From Verrucomicrobiaceae bacterium (GTDB lineage: Bacteria > Verrucomicrobiota > Verrucomicrobiia > Verrucomicrobiales > Verrucomicrobiaceae), in the NCBI GenBank assembly GCA_027490195.1, contig JAIXYN010000005.1, positions 1-64,000 on the forward strand: DNA of 64,000 nt, read 5' to 3'. The position numbers were made by a program, and so were the translations under genes. The notes beneath the pieces are model-generated. The model saw only the letters and a list, made by a program, of their open reading frames with translations. It was not told the origin of the DNA and did no database searches. The number at the start of each line of letters is the position of its first letter. Positions within the stretch are counted from its first letter, which is position 1. Shown here in pieces: positions 1 through 8,228 of this stretch.

Positions 1-182
1 CGCATCATCACGGTGGTCGTCATCGTGGGAGGCATCAGACCTTCGCCACTGACCATGATGCCCGATTGAGCCAAGGCGGTGACATAAGCCCCCCAAGCGC
101 CCCAGTAAGCCTGAGCAGCGGGCGTGGTGTTGTCCTGGGGGATGGCGGAGGCGGGTTCATTGAAGAAGAGAACGTATTTCAT
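1..182 (-). CDS. YciI-family (YCII/DGPF-domain) protein, partial
   Basis: The reverse strand reads from an ATG at 180-182 to the window edge without a stop, giving about 60 residues that begin MKYVLFFNEPAS and continue with a Trp/Tyr-rich helix (AYWGAWGAYV) and then SGEGLMPP. This N-terminus resembles YCII-related (DGPF-type) small proteins, which start with a beta strand (MKYxLLxx), contain a helix of the xxWxxYxxxLxxAG kind and then a GExLxP segment. Family members are small cytoplasmic dimers of mostly unknown activity; some are linked to extracytoplasmic-function sigma factors. The C-terminal part is outside the window, so neither the length nor the catalytic His/Asp residues can be checked. 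Confidence 0.6.
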   Translation of the reverse strand, partial: MKYVLFFNEPASAIPQDNTTPAAQAYWGAWGAYVTALAQSGIMVSGEGLMPPTMTTTVMM

Positions 183-1025
183 CGGTGGATTTTGGTTTGA
201 GTTTTGCTTGTCAGGTGTGCGACAGAAGCGTTGCCACATCCAGTTGTCGGGCGTGGCGCTTGGATTTCGACAAACGGGCCATTTTTTTTGATAAAATGCA
301 ACTCCATCGTGCTCCCGGTGCCGCCGCCTTGGCCTCAGCCAAGGCTGGGTTCCATCTCGATAGAGAAGAAAGAGAAGATGCCTTCGTTCAGCGCCAACCC
401 TCAGCATCTCACCTGTAGACATGCAGGCTATTCTCGGTGACCTAAACCCGCATGCCCAGACCATTTCAAAATACGCGCCTTGGCTATCCTGGGCAACGGT
501 GAATCAGGATGATGTAAATGAGATACTTGTGCATCACTCCACTGCAAAATGCCTGGCATGAATGGCACTTGATTAAGACGCAGTTTCGTACCTTTGCGGT
601 CTTCCTGTCTCGGTCTTCTTGAGCCCTGAAAGGGCGGCATAATTTAGCCCAGCAAGCGAGTCTCAGCGAGCGCCGCCCTGGATTTACAGCCAGCAATGCC
701 GGGAAGCAAACCCAGTGCACTCGTGACACACCAAGCTCACCAGCAGCGCCTGCATCGAGCTCCGCCGCTTGCCCAATGCTCCCAGAAGCCCTCCAGCCCT
801 CGAAATCCACGAAGCCCTCTCTTAATCAAGTGCCATTCATGATTGGCATCTTTTCGGCATCTTTTCCCCAGACCGCAATGGTTCCTACCATTAGCTAGGC
901 GACTAGGCGTTTTTTCCTCCAGGCTCATCCTAGGCCATCTCGCATGAAGGTCTGTCCTGAGATCCATGGCGAGGGCTCGTGAATTCAGCCCACATCGAAA
1001 TAGCATCATTCAATCCATATGGACA
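183..1025. other. gene-free stretch
   Basis: No reading frame here has a recognisable protein family or convincing codon usage; the short ORFs overlap each other on both strands. The only structure seen is the long inverted repeat at 557-578 and 820-841, described separately. The 5' ends of the YciI-like gene and the 3' end of the DUF6065 gene border the stretch, so a promoter for the former should lie near 183-300, but no convincing -35/-10 pair was picked out. Confidence 0.5.
557..841. repeat. 285-bp unit bounded by perfect 22-bp inverted repeats (MITE-like)
   Basis: Positions 557-578 and 820-841 are exact reverse complements of each other (core of one arm: AATGGCACTTGATTAAGA). They enclose about 240 bp with no coding potential. 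A non-coding unit of a few hundred bases with long terminal inverted repeats is what a miniature inverted-repeat element or an internally deleted insertion sequence looks like. No clear target-site duplication is visible directly outside the arms, and no second copy was found in this window, so the assignment is an inference from the repeat alone. Confidence 0.45.
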
Positions 1026-1763
1026 TCACAATGGTTGCCTAGTAAACGGGCGAATGTTCACCTGCGTTCTGTGAACAGAATCAGTCTTGTCTCCGTCAGT
1101 GGTCTTTCCCTGAAAATAGTGCTTTTGCCAGCCTCCTGAATGCGCCTCCTGAGCGTTGAAGATCTCGCGCTTCTCCGCCCACTCGGAATGTTGTCTGTTG
1201 ATGTCTGGATTGGCACTGATTGGTTCGAGCACTGGCTGGATGTCTTCAAGGGCGGCCAAGGAAATTGGCTGAATGAAGCAGATAGGCTCGAATTTTTTAA
1301 ATCTCACCGGAAAAAACGGGAGGTGAAGCTTCCAGTTCATGGTGAAGGTAAAGGGGCTCCAACTGCTTTCCACTATTCCTTCCAGTGGACTGCAGTTCGT
1401 CTTGGGACTGTTGGGCAGGCCTCGGACGCTCAGTTGTATATTCTCCGGAGTGCGGAAAAGGAAAGGGATGGTAAACGTCAGGATGCCAGAGCCAAAGTGG
1501 CTGGAGATGTTCTGAGAGTAAATACCTGGATCCTCATCGAATTTAAAAGACATGGCCTTATTCGCTCTGCCATATCCCTTCCACCATACGGTGAAGCCCA
1601 CCGGACAGGTAATCACCCATCCAGCTTGATTTGCTATGAGGAGTGGCAGGCAGCGATAGGCAAAGCGATTTGGAGTTTCGTCCATCCACGTCCTGTCCCG
1701 GGGGGCTGGCTGGATCTCCCAGCCGGGCCTGATGCTTTTCATTTGATATGCGGTCATTTTCAT
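1026..1763 (-). CDS. DUF6065 family protein
   Basis: This is a 245-residue cytoplasmic-looking protein without a signal peptide. The pattern PAPRDRTWMDETPNRFAYRC followed by LPLLIANQAGW, a segment IPFLFRTPENIQLSVRGLPN, then FTFTMNWKL and VRFKKFEPICFIQPI fits the DUF6065 family as I remember it; its biochemical role is unknown. The start codon is set by its 4-base ATGA overlap with the stop of the upstream HTTM gene (1760-1763), which indicates translational coupling and makes the two proteins likely partners. The C-terminal 60 residues (after LEDIQPV) are polar and probably helical. The family call is by pattern memory only. Confidence 0.65.
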   Translation of the reverse strand: MKMTAYQMKSIRPGWEIQPAPRDRTWMDETPNRFAYRCLPLLIANQAGWVITCPVGFTVWWKGYGRANKAMSFKFDEDPGIYSQNISSHFGSGILTFTIPFLFRTPENIQLSVRGLPNSPKTNCSPLEGIVESSWSPFTFTMNWKLHLPFFPVRFKKFEPICFIQPISLAALEDIQPVLEPISANPDINRQHSEWAEKREIFNAQEAHSGGWQKHYFQGKTTDGDKTDSVHRTQVNIRPFTRQPL

Positions 1764-3355
1764 AAGGAATGGAGATTGGCGTAATGGATGGTCCAGGGAA
1801 CGATCTGCTCGAAGACAGCTGTTCCCTGAGGAGTCACAGACTGAGGGGGATAGATTTGAATGCGCTGGATCTTGCGGGATGAATAGCGCGAATTAACGCG
1901 CATGAAATACAGCTTTACGTCCCTCAGGTGCTGATCAGGGTGACGTGTGTTCCATCGCTTTGTGATCCACTGCGCATAGTCCGCGATCGCGGGTTCATAG
2001 CGTGCATGATAAAGTGTCATATGGTATTCGCGCCAGAATCTAGATCGGTATGCATGACGCAGGTCCTGCATTGCCCCTGGTTGTACCAGCGAGTCGGCGT
2101 AGCCATTGATGGCTGCGCGCCGACCATCTGGCGTTTCTCCTTCCAGAAACAACCAGCCATCCTCCGTCTGGACATTGGGTGAAAACAGTCCCCAATGCTG
2201 GTCAATGCGCAACAGATAGCCTGGTGCCTGAAGGCAGGAAGGCACCGTGGAGGTGGCAGCTAATGGCAAGGTCGAAATATTCCACGCTAGGCAATATGAC
2301 ACCAGTGCTGCCACAACGAGGAGTTTCCATGCCGCTGGGAAACGGTGCGACGGCTGATCAGTAACTAGGCATCTATTGCGGCTGGCCAACCAAAACTGCC
2401 AAAACCCTGGGGGCAAAAAAGCGCACCACAGGACGATCATGACAGCCTGGAAAAATGCGAGTTTGAAAAGCAGCGCCAAGGAAAGATGAAACGCCATCAT
2501 GATAAGCACGAGGAGCGTTCGCGGAGTCTGCGCCTTTGACAGGCATGCGATCGCCAAGGGCCCGAATTCCTCGATCATCAAGCCTGCATGCGTGCCGAGA
2601 GAAAGCAGCCACGGAGGGCTGGAGCCATGGACGATGTCGCCAATCCAGGTGCGTAGCGACTGGATCGAGAGCGCGTGTTGGAGCGCGGTGGCATCGACCC
2701 TCCAGTCACTGCCTGACTTGTGCAAGGCGGTGAAGACATAAATCATCAGCATCTGCGCCACCAAGCCGGGGCTGAAAACCTGCCGGACCTCATGTGGCGA
2801 GAAGAAGACCGCACGCTGGCTGAGCTGAGGACTCCATGGTAGCAGAACCAGCCAAAAGAGAAGCAGACGCAGCACATGGTCACCACCATAGAGGATAAAC
2901 GGGTTCCGGGTATGGAGAGATATGACAAGAAGCCAGCAGACGCAGAGACAGGGCTTTGGGCGGCAGCCTAGAGCTAGGCCTGCCGCGGCCACAAACAACC
3001 CCACAAGCAACATCTGCTGGTACCACCCGGCATCGCACCAGAAATGCGGCAGCCAGGAAATGTGCTCAAAAAAGTTGAGGTCAGTGCCAAGTCGCACCCC
3101 CGCAACGGGGATGTCCGCTCGTGCAGACAGCGTTAGCACATCAACTGACCAGCCCCCCATCCAGCGTGCTGCACAGTCCCACATGATCAGACACCCAACC
3201 AAAGACTGGCAGAGAAAAAGGCTGCGCGAATCGAGAAAACACGCGTGACGAACAGACAAAAAAAGCGACTGCAAACGCAGCTGTTTTTTAAGTGGTATTT
3301 CAGGAATGACTATGGAGGCATGCAAGACTTTAATCTTAGTAATACATGAAACCAA
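1760..3355 (-). CDS. HTTM domain integral membrane protein (VKGC-like)
   Basis: This is a protein of up to 531 residues with several hydrophobic segments in its first 330 residues and a soluble C-terminal part. The segment SLHTRNPFILYGGDHVLRLL followed by LLFWLVLLPWS is the signature of the HTTM (horizontally transferred transmembrane) domain related to vitamin K-dependent gamma-carboxylase; the sequence before it (ARADIPVAGVRLGTDLNFF) is the usual loop. HTTM proteins are thought to modify or carboxylate partner proteins, but bacterial substrates are mostly unknown. The first in-frame start is a TTG at 3353-3355; the next ATG lies inside the first membrane helix, and other TTG codons lie between, so the true N-terminus is uncertain. 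It overlaps the downstream DUF6065 gene by ATGA. Confidence 0.8.
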   Translation of the reverse strand: MVSCITKIKVLHASIVIPEIPLKKQLRLQSLFLSVRHACFLDSRSLFLCQSLVGCLIMWDCAARWMGGWSVDVLTLSARADIPVAGVRLGTDLNFFEHISWLPHFWCDAGWYQQMLLVGLFVAAAGLALGCRPKPCLCVCWLLVISLHTRNPFILYGGDHVLRLLLFWLVLLPWSPQLSQRAVFFSPHEVRQVFSPGLVAQMLMIYVFTALHKSGSDWRVDATALQHALSIQSLRTWIGDIVHGSSPPWLLSLGTHAGLMIEEFGPLAIACLSKAQTPRTLLVLIMMAFHLSLALLFKLAFFQAVMIVLWCAFLPPGFWQFWLASRNRCLVTDQPSHRFPAAWKLLVVAALVSYCLAWNISTLPLAATSTVPSCLQAPGYLLRIDQHWGLFSPNVQTEDGWLFLEGETPDGRRAAINGYADSLVQPGAMQDLRHAYRSRFWREYHMTLYHARYEPAIADYAQWITKRWNTRHPDQHLRDVKLYFMRVNSRYSSRKIQRIQIYPPQSVTPQGTAVFEQIVPWTIHYANLHSL

Positions 3356-3466
3356 GAACTGGGTAATTAAAATTAATGCTCTGTCAAAATATTATTTGAC
3401 GTATGGTCGAAGTCCGTATACGTATATATGTCGAGAATAACAACCCGCACCATTTGATAAATCACT

Positions 3467-3619
3467 ATGAAATATCTAAAGTTGATACTTATGGGGTCTG
3501 TGGCCCTTGTCGTCCACTTCTGCTTCAGCGCAGCTTGTATTCTTTTTGCTAGCAATACTTACGGGGCGGAGGCTGCCTGCTCACCACCGCCACCGCCGCC
3601 ACCGCCGCCCGGTGAATAA
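3467..3619 (+). CDS. exported polyproline micropeptide (50 aa)
   Basis: An ATG at 3467 opens a 50-codon frame ending with TAA at 3617-3619. The peptide has a basic start (MKYLKL), a hydrophobic core (VALVVHFCFSAACILFA), an AxA-like region (TYGAEAA) and then only about a dozen residues: a Cys-Ser followed by nine prolines and Gly-Glu. It thus looks like a signal peptide followed by a tiny proline-only mature part. It lies 67 bases before the ATG of the Rhs-like gene and shares the AT-rich character of that gene run, so it is probably the first gene of the operon. A weak promoter-like TTGACG occurs at 3396. I know of no named family; it could also be a non-expressed frame. Confidence 0.5.
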   Translation: MKYLKLILMGSVALVVHFCFSAACILFASNTYGAEAACSPPPPPPPPPGE

Positions 3620-3685
3620 TAACTACTGCGACACGCGTCGTTCTTGGCTCAACAAATAGTCGATTCCAACCTGCTATTTCGCCTA

Positions 3686-5131
3686 ATGAAGACCTGTGGC
3701 TCGATATTTTCATTCATCTGCTATGCCCTACTGTCCTCTAGTGGGTGGCTAAGGGCGGCTGATGGGCTGACGTATCCTTTGAACAGGCTCAAATGGGCTA
3801 ATGCTATGGGAACAGGCTCCATCTGGCTTGGGATGAACGAGCTGGGTATAAAGGGATGGATGAAGGGGGGTGACTTGCCATTCAGCATTCATTTCTCGAC
3901 TTCGCCACAATTTCCTACTAGCGACAGCCTGGGGCATGGATGGTATCTTCCTCTTTTTGAAAGTTCCGTGGTTGAACTCGGGGAGGAGGTTGTTCGTTGG
4001 AATAGTCCTGGAGGCGAGTACTGCTACTTGAATCGAGAAGGAGACGGCTCAAGCCAGTATTCTTCCGCCGATGGTAACTGGCATGGGGAACTCGATGTCC
4101 AGCATCGCCAGTTTAAAATCAAGCATTTGGATGGCACTTCCTTTGTCTATAGAAATGGCCTTATTGAGAAGCTCCTAATTAACGGATCGGCGTATAATTG
4201 GGAGCGTAATACAGGCAGCGGAAAGACTGGAAAAATCACTCAGGACTCAAAGACACTTCTGGAGTGCTTTTATAATGAGCGGGGCAGTATCAAGCGCCTT
4301 TTGTTTCCACAAAGTGGCCAGTCGCTACAGTTTGCATACCAAGACCGTCCTGTCTTTGTGACCAATGCGGGTGCTCGTATTGTCGGAGCCGTGAAACCAA
4401 GCCTTGCCAAAATATCTGCCACTAATGGGCGGGAATGGTCTTTTAATATTGCCGACGAGGTAAGTGCTGCTGAAGATGCAGTGTCGAAGATTGAAATTCA
4501 TACTCCTAACAAGTCGCCGCAGTGGTTTTCGTGGCGATCCGACGGCGGCCTTGTGGAAGACAATAAACATTTCTACACGACAACGAGTTTCGATGGAGGA
4601 GATAAAAAAATTTCCACAAAATCTAAAGATTCGGGGAAGGGTGAGAGTTACTTTTACAACTCAAAGACAATGATCGAGGAGCGACTCCTGCCAGGAGGAA
4701 ACACGGCCAAGATCTGGTTCGTGGGAACACCTGGAAAATCTTTCTTCACTGTACGCCAGACGCAGGAGATTGATCCTGAAGGCAGGGTGCTCTCCACAAA
4801 TCGGTTTATGCGTGATTCATTAGGACGGCTTAACAGGGTCGTGATGGGTGACATCCGAGATGTTTCTGTTTCCCATTTGGAAGCTGGCGAAAAGGTGCCT
4901 GCATTAGAGGAGATTCAGGCAGGCTTGGAAAAGTCATGGAAAGGAAGAGGTAAGCCAGTTGTGGCAGTATCAAGTGAAGGGCTGGTGGTGGGCGTCAAGG
5001 AGGATGAGCAGTCGGTGCGAATCATCCAATCGACGGAAAAAGGATCTGTAATGACTCTTCGGCAGGAAAATATGAAGGATACAAAATATCTTTTCGATAA
5101 GGCGGGTAACCTAATCGACAGCGTCGAGTAA
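3686..5131 (+). CDS. exported YD-repeat/Rhs-like protein
   Basis: The protein is 481 residues from the ATG at 3686; a TTG at 3644 would add 14 residues but would bury the signal peptide, which starts MKTCGSIFSFICYALLSS. The mature part begins with segments such as DSLGHGWYLPLFESSVVELG and SFVYRNGLIEKL, followed by repeated short Tyr/Gly strands (LLECFYNERGSIKRL, TQEIDPEGRVLSTNRF, MRDSLGRLNRV, TKYLFDKAGNLIDS). These are degenerate YD-type repeats as in the N-terminal shell of Rhs/wall-associated proteins, but there are far fewer than in a true Rhs toxin, and no toxin tail follows. It heads a run of secreted genes (next start 27 bases on). Function unknown. Confidence 0.65.
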   Translation: MKTCGSIFSFICYALLSSSGWLRAADGLTYPLNRLKWANAMGTGSIWLGMNELGIKGWMKGGDLPFSIHFSTSPQFPTSDSLGHGWYLPLFESSVVELGEEVVRWNSPGGEYCYLNREGDGSSQYSSADGNWHGELDVQHRQFKIKHLDGTSFVYRNGLIEKLLINGSAYNWERNTGSGKTGKITQDSKTLLECFYNERGSIKRLLFPQSGQSLQFAYQDRPVFVTNAGARIVGAVKPSLAKISATNGREWSFNIADEVSAAEDAVSKIEIHTPNKSPQWFSWRSDGGLVEDNKHFYTTTSFDGGDKKISTKSKDSGKGESYFYNSKTMIEERLLPGGNTAKIWFVGTPGKSFFTVRQTQEIDPEGRVLSTNRFMRDSLGRLNRVVMGDIRDVSVSHLEAGEKVPALEEIQAGLEKSWKGRGKPVVAVSSEGLVVGVKEDEQSVRIIQSTEKGSVMTLRQENMKDTKYLFDKAGNLIDSVE

Positions 5132-5158
5132 AACAAATAACAACATTAATTAATACTT

Positions 5159-5647
5159 ATGAAAAACAAAATCATCATTGCAGCGGGTGCAGCTCTTGTA
5201 ACCCTGACTCTCTCATTTGCCGCGTTCGGAGCGCATACTTCTCCTACGAGCGGAGGAGAATGTGGTCCGTCGAATAATAATGCCATGCCGACATGCAGCC
5301 AGTCCACCGACACTATTGACTGCCCTGAGGGCTACACTCCGAGGAATGGTTACGAGTCGCACGAGTGTAATTCGGGTGAAGGCGTCAAATTGTATGGTAA
5401 AACAGACGCGCAAAATATTAAAGACTGCACGAGCACCGACACTAAGCAATGCTGTAAAGAAGATACCTCGAAAGGCACATGTCTGACAAAGCACTATGTG
5501 ACGTGCAGAACGGAAACACGCCAAAAAACATGCAGCAAGAATAATGCAGATCCACACACGGTTAATGTTAAGGTGTGCTTGACGAGTGACCCTCAAGAGG
5601 AAAACTCTGGCGACCTGGACTGGGCTGTCTCGCAGCCCTGTTCTTAA
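5159..5647 (+). CDS. small exported cysteine-rich protein
   Basis: This 162-residue protein has a clear Sec signal peptide (MKNKIIIAAGAALVTLTL then AAFGA). The mature part carries 12 cysteines in about 135 residues, including a CC pair (TKQCCKED), and is rich in Thr, Asn and Asp. Such a composition suggests a disulfide-bonded fold outside the cytoplasm. I do not recognise the family. It is in the middle of the 3.4-8.0 kb run of exported genes, 27 bases after the Rhs-like gene and 34 bases before the next, so it is probably co-transcribed. It could be a structural, adhesive or substrate protein of whatever that gene set does. Confidence 0.7.
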   Translation: MKNKIIIAAGAALVTLTLSFAAFGAHTSPTSGGECGPSNNNAMPTCSQSTDTIDCPEGYTPRNGYESHECNSGEGVKLYGKTDAQNIKDCTSTDTKQCCKEDTSKGTCLTKHYVTCRTETRQKTCSKNNADPHTVNVKVCLTSDPQEENSGDLDWAVSQPCS

Positions 5648-5681
5648 TAGTCGTAGGCGATAAAAACAAACCTATGCTGCC

Positions 5682-6632
5682 ATGACTACACGAAGAATGC
5701 TCGGCATGCACTTGTGCATTGGACTGTGGGCGATAAGCCGCTCAGCAGGCCTATGTGAGGAGCCAACGCCTTCTCAAGCGCTGCTGGCTGCACTTAACAC
5801 CTTCATCTCCAACGATAAAATTCTTTCGATAGCGGCCGACACAAAGACGTTTGTGGACGGCAAATTGGACACCACTGCCAAAGTAAAAGTATCGGTGGCG
5901 TTGAATGGGGCTGAAAATTTGGTGGCAGTTGATTACGAGCCGTTTACCAAATTCAGTCCGGAATTTACTGTGCAGTCCACACTTCGCACAGTATTCAATG
6001 GTCGCTACTGGAGTCAGGCAACGTATGACGTTGGGAATCCCGGCAAGGACAACTTTGCTCCTGTAAATGTGGTGAGGATATCATCCAAGCCAAATCCACG
6101 CTTTATGAATTACAAGCGCAGATCGGGGCTTGAGTTATGTCTTCCGTTTTTCAGGTTTCAAGATCAGGGTGGTTGGCTGACTCTCCGTGATGTACTGTTG
6201 GATCGCACGGGTTACACTTTTTCAGTGAAAGAAGAAAAACGTGACAATGCTAGCCTGCTTAAAGTCACTTTTGGTGGCGACCGGGAGTGGGTGCTAGTTG
6301 ATCCTCAAAAAAACTTTGTTGTGCTGGAGCACGTGCTTAATTCAGCGGAATGGCGTGATGAAACAATCGCAAGCCAAATTACCCAGACTCGCTCCGGTCT
6401 ATGGTTTGCGACTGAATACACCTACCGCTATATCGATCATGGACAGGAAAAAATGCGAACGGAGACTAAAATATCCGATGTTTCTTATCAGGATAAATTG
6501 GTGTTTGAGCAGACGTTAAAACCAAAGTTCCCTCCAGGATGGCGGGTCATTGATGAGCGAATCAACAAAGAGTTCGTCATTGGGCAAGATCCGAGCACGA
6601 TCATCAACAATATTAGCTCCGCTGTCAAGTAG
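5682..6632 (+). CDS. exported protein of unknown function
   Basis: This is a 316-residue protein with an N-terminal signal (MTTRRMLGMHLCIGLWAISR, then SAGLCEE). The mature protein is beta-rich with alternating patterns (VKVSVALNGAENLVAVDYE, LLKVTFGGDREWVLVDPQKN), reminiscent of the lipoprotein-carrier (LolA/LolB-like) fold or of similar outer-membrane-associated sheets, but no motif secures this. It is the fourth gene of the AT-rich secreted set and is followed after 15 bases by the DUF1573 protein. No homologue is named here. Confidence 0.6.
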   Translation: MTTRRMLGMHLCIGLWAISRSAGLCEEPTPSQALLAALNTFISNDKILSIAADTKTFVDGKLDTTAKVKVSVALNGAENLVAVDYEPFTKFSPEFTVQSTLRTVFNGRYWSQATYDVGNPGKDNFAPVNVVRISSKPNPRFMNYKRRSGLELCLPFFRFQDQGGWLTLRDVLLDRTGYTFSVKEEKRDNASLLKVTFGGDREWVLVDPQKNFVVLEHVLNSAEWRDETIASQITQTRSGLWFATEYTYRYIDHGQEKMRTETKISDVSYQDKLVFEQTLKPKFPPGWRVIDERINKEFVIGQDPSTIINNISSAVK

Positions 6633-6647
6633 ATCAGCTTTATTCTA

Positions 6648-7961
6648 ATGAGAGTCACACAACTCGTCGCCACATTACTCATCATCTTCCTTTCCACAGG
6701 TCTTCATAGCAAGGACTCCTTGGACGATTTGGAGTTTCAACGCGAAGACGTTTGTTACGAAGCCATTCAGATTGCACTAGCTCTGTCTGGTCGGCCTTTG
6801 CTTCGGGAAAAGGACGAACGTATCCCGCCCGCGAGCATGATAGGAAACTTCGGGTACTCCGACGTTGTCGCTGTTCTAAAAAACTCGGGCATTCGGTTCG
6901 AATACAGAACAAGTTGTCCTGTAGAGCAGACGCTGAAGAAGCTAAATTCTGAATACACCGGGGTCATCGTGGAGGCCTCGAAGCCGAATAAGGTTGCTGA
7001 AATTGCAGCGACCACACAAGCGCAGACAGATTCTAAGTTTTTCATTTTAAACTTCAGTCAGGGTGAGCCTCGATTACACGAATATCCGAAGCTAAACCAA
7101 AGAATCGACCTGGCACGGGCCATTGAATTTCTTCGATTGGCAAGCGTTAGATCTCTCATCTTCTTTTCACCTGAAGGACTGCTTGGCAATGCTGATGCCG
7201 CCACTGCTGTCTCTGGAGCTGTGCAAGTGGTAGGATTGCACGGAGACAAGTCGAAAATACCCGTTGGGAATCAAAATGCATCTGGTGTAACTAAGGGGGA
7301 GTCTATTAATTTTCCAAAGGAGATTAGTCTTGGCAGAATAGCGCGGACGGCCAAGGTTGTGGTCGCCACATTTTCGCTGAAAAATACCGGAACCAGTCCC
7401 TTGAGCATCACTCGCGTACAAGGGACATGCTCATGCTTTTTGCGATCCGAATGTCCCAAGACAATATCTCCGGGCAGTGACGCCACGATTTCCCTCTATT
7501 TTTCTCCTGAGTTGTTCAAGTTTTCAGACCGATTTAAGACCGCTGTTGCTTTCGAGTTGGATGACAAGCAGCTGAAACGGACATCAGTTGGCGTCTCGGG
7601 TGACTTCACTGATGAGGGCTATTGCTTCCTCTCTTTTGAGACAATTGATCTTGGCGCTATTACACGAGCGCAACTCCAGAAACAGGCAGTGAGATGCGCC
7701 CTCTTTACACTCAAGCAGGCCCAAGGATTTCAGATAGTGAAAACTTTTTCGGAGCCTAGAGGTGCTCAAATCACGGAAATATCCGACGACAATGCACAGC
7801 AGTCAGCATTAGATCCATCACTTTCAAGTATCAGATCTTTCAAAGTAACTCCACCAGAGGGCCTGCCAACGGGCACCCAGCATCTGACTCTTGTCATAGA
7901 GACCAACGACCCCATTTATCAGCAGGCATCCGCCAGCTTAAAATTCACTTTGATTGATTAG
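6648..7961 (+). CDS. exported DUF1573-domain protein with C39-peptidase-like N-terminal region
   Basis: The 437-residue protein has a signal peptide (MRVTQLVATLLIIFLSTGLH). Residues 225-320 form a DUF1573 (Ig/MSP-like) domain: LGRIARTAKVVVATFSLKNT, GTSPLSITRVQGTCSCF and ISPGSDATISLYF match its hallmark of an initial strand, the N(T)G turn and the Cys pair. A second weaker repeat follows (FETIDLGAIT to the C-terminus). The N-terminal region (residues 30-170) has a Cys followed by a helix (VCYEAIQIALALSGRPL) and a Leu-rich segment, reminiscent of papain-like C39 peptidase domains, but the usual catalytic His motif is not evident, so activity is doubtful. In Planctomycetota and Verrucomicrobiota, DUF1573 proteins are common exported proteins of unknown role. 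It ends the operon. Confidence 0.65.
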   Translation: MRVTQLVATLLIIFLSTGLHSKDSLDDLEFQREDVCYEAIQIALALSGRPLLREKDERIPPASMIGNFGYSDVVAVLKNSGIRFEYRTSCPVEQTLKKLNSEYTGVIVEASKPNKVAEIAATTQAQTDSKFFILNFSQGEPRLHEYPKLNQRIDLARAIEFLRLASVRSLIFFSPEGLLGNADAATAVSGAVQVVGLHGDKSKIPVGNQNASGVTKGESINFPKEISLGRIARTAKVVVATFSLKNTGTSPLSITRVQGTCSCFLRSECPKTISPGSDATISLYFSPELFKFSDRFKTAVAFELDDKQLKRTSVGVSGDFTDEGYCFLSFETIDLGAITRAQLQKQAVRCALFTLKQAQGFQIVKTFSEPRGAQITEISDDNAQQSALDPSLSSIRSFKVTPPEGLPTGTQHLTLVIETNDPIYQQASASLKFTLID

Positions 7962-8228
7962 AGTTGGCAGGCAAGAAACTCGTCATTGAGTTGATTAACC
8001 GCACTCGTTTCTGATCCATTTTTAAACCGTGAAACTCGCCGAATCCCCTGATCGCCAGTCCATCCCGCTCGAAGCGTAGCTTGTGGTTTTGAATGCGAAA
8101 ACGGGGCTGGATCCAGGCTCGCGATCCTTTTCTGGTGTCTTGGATGCGTTGCGGTTCTTTTCCCCGCGAATCCTAGGCGGAGTGGATTGATGGAGGACGA
8201 GTAGGACTACGAGCAGGCATCCAGCCTC

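Noticed and set aside
1140-1784. Plus-strand frame of 214 codons
   Set aside because: It is antisense to the DUF6065 gene, whose family pattern and ATGA coupling are convincing; the plus-strand product has no motif.
3644-3685. TTG start for the Rhs-like protein
   Set aside because: It would place 14 residues before a well-formed signal peptide that begins at the ATG 3686.
6648-7961. Active C39 (bacteriocin-processing) peptidase
   Set aside because: Only a Cys-helix start is seen; the catalytic His and Asp motifs are not, so the resemblance is recorded but an activity is not claimed.
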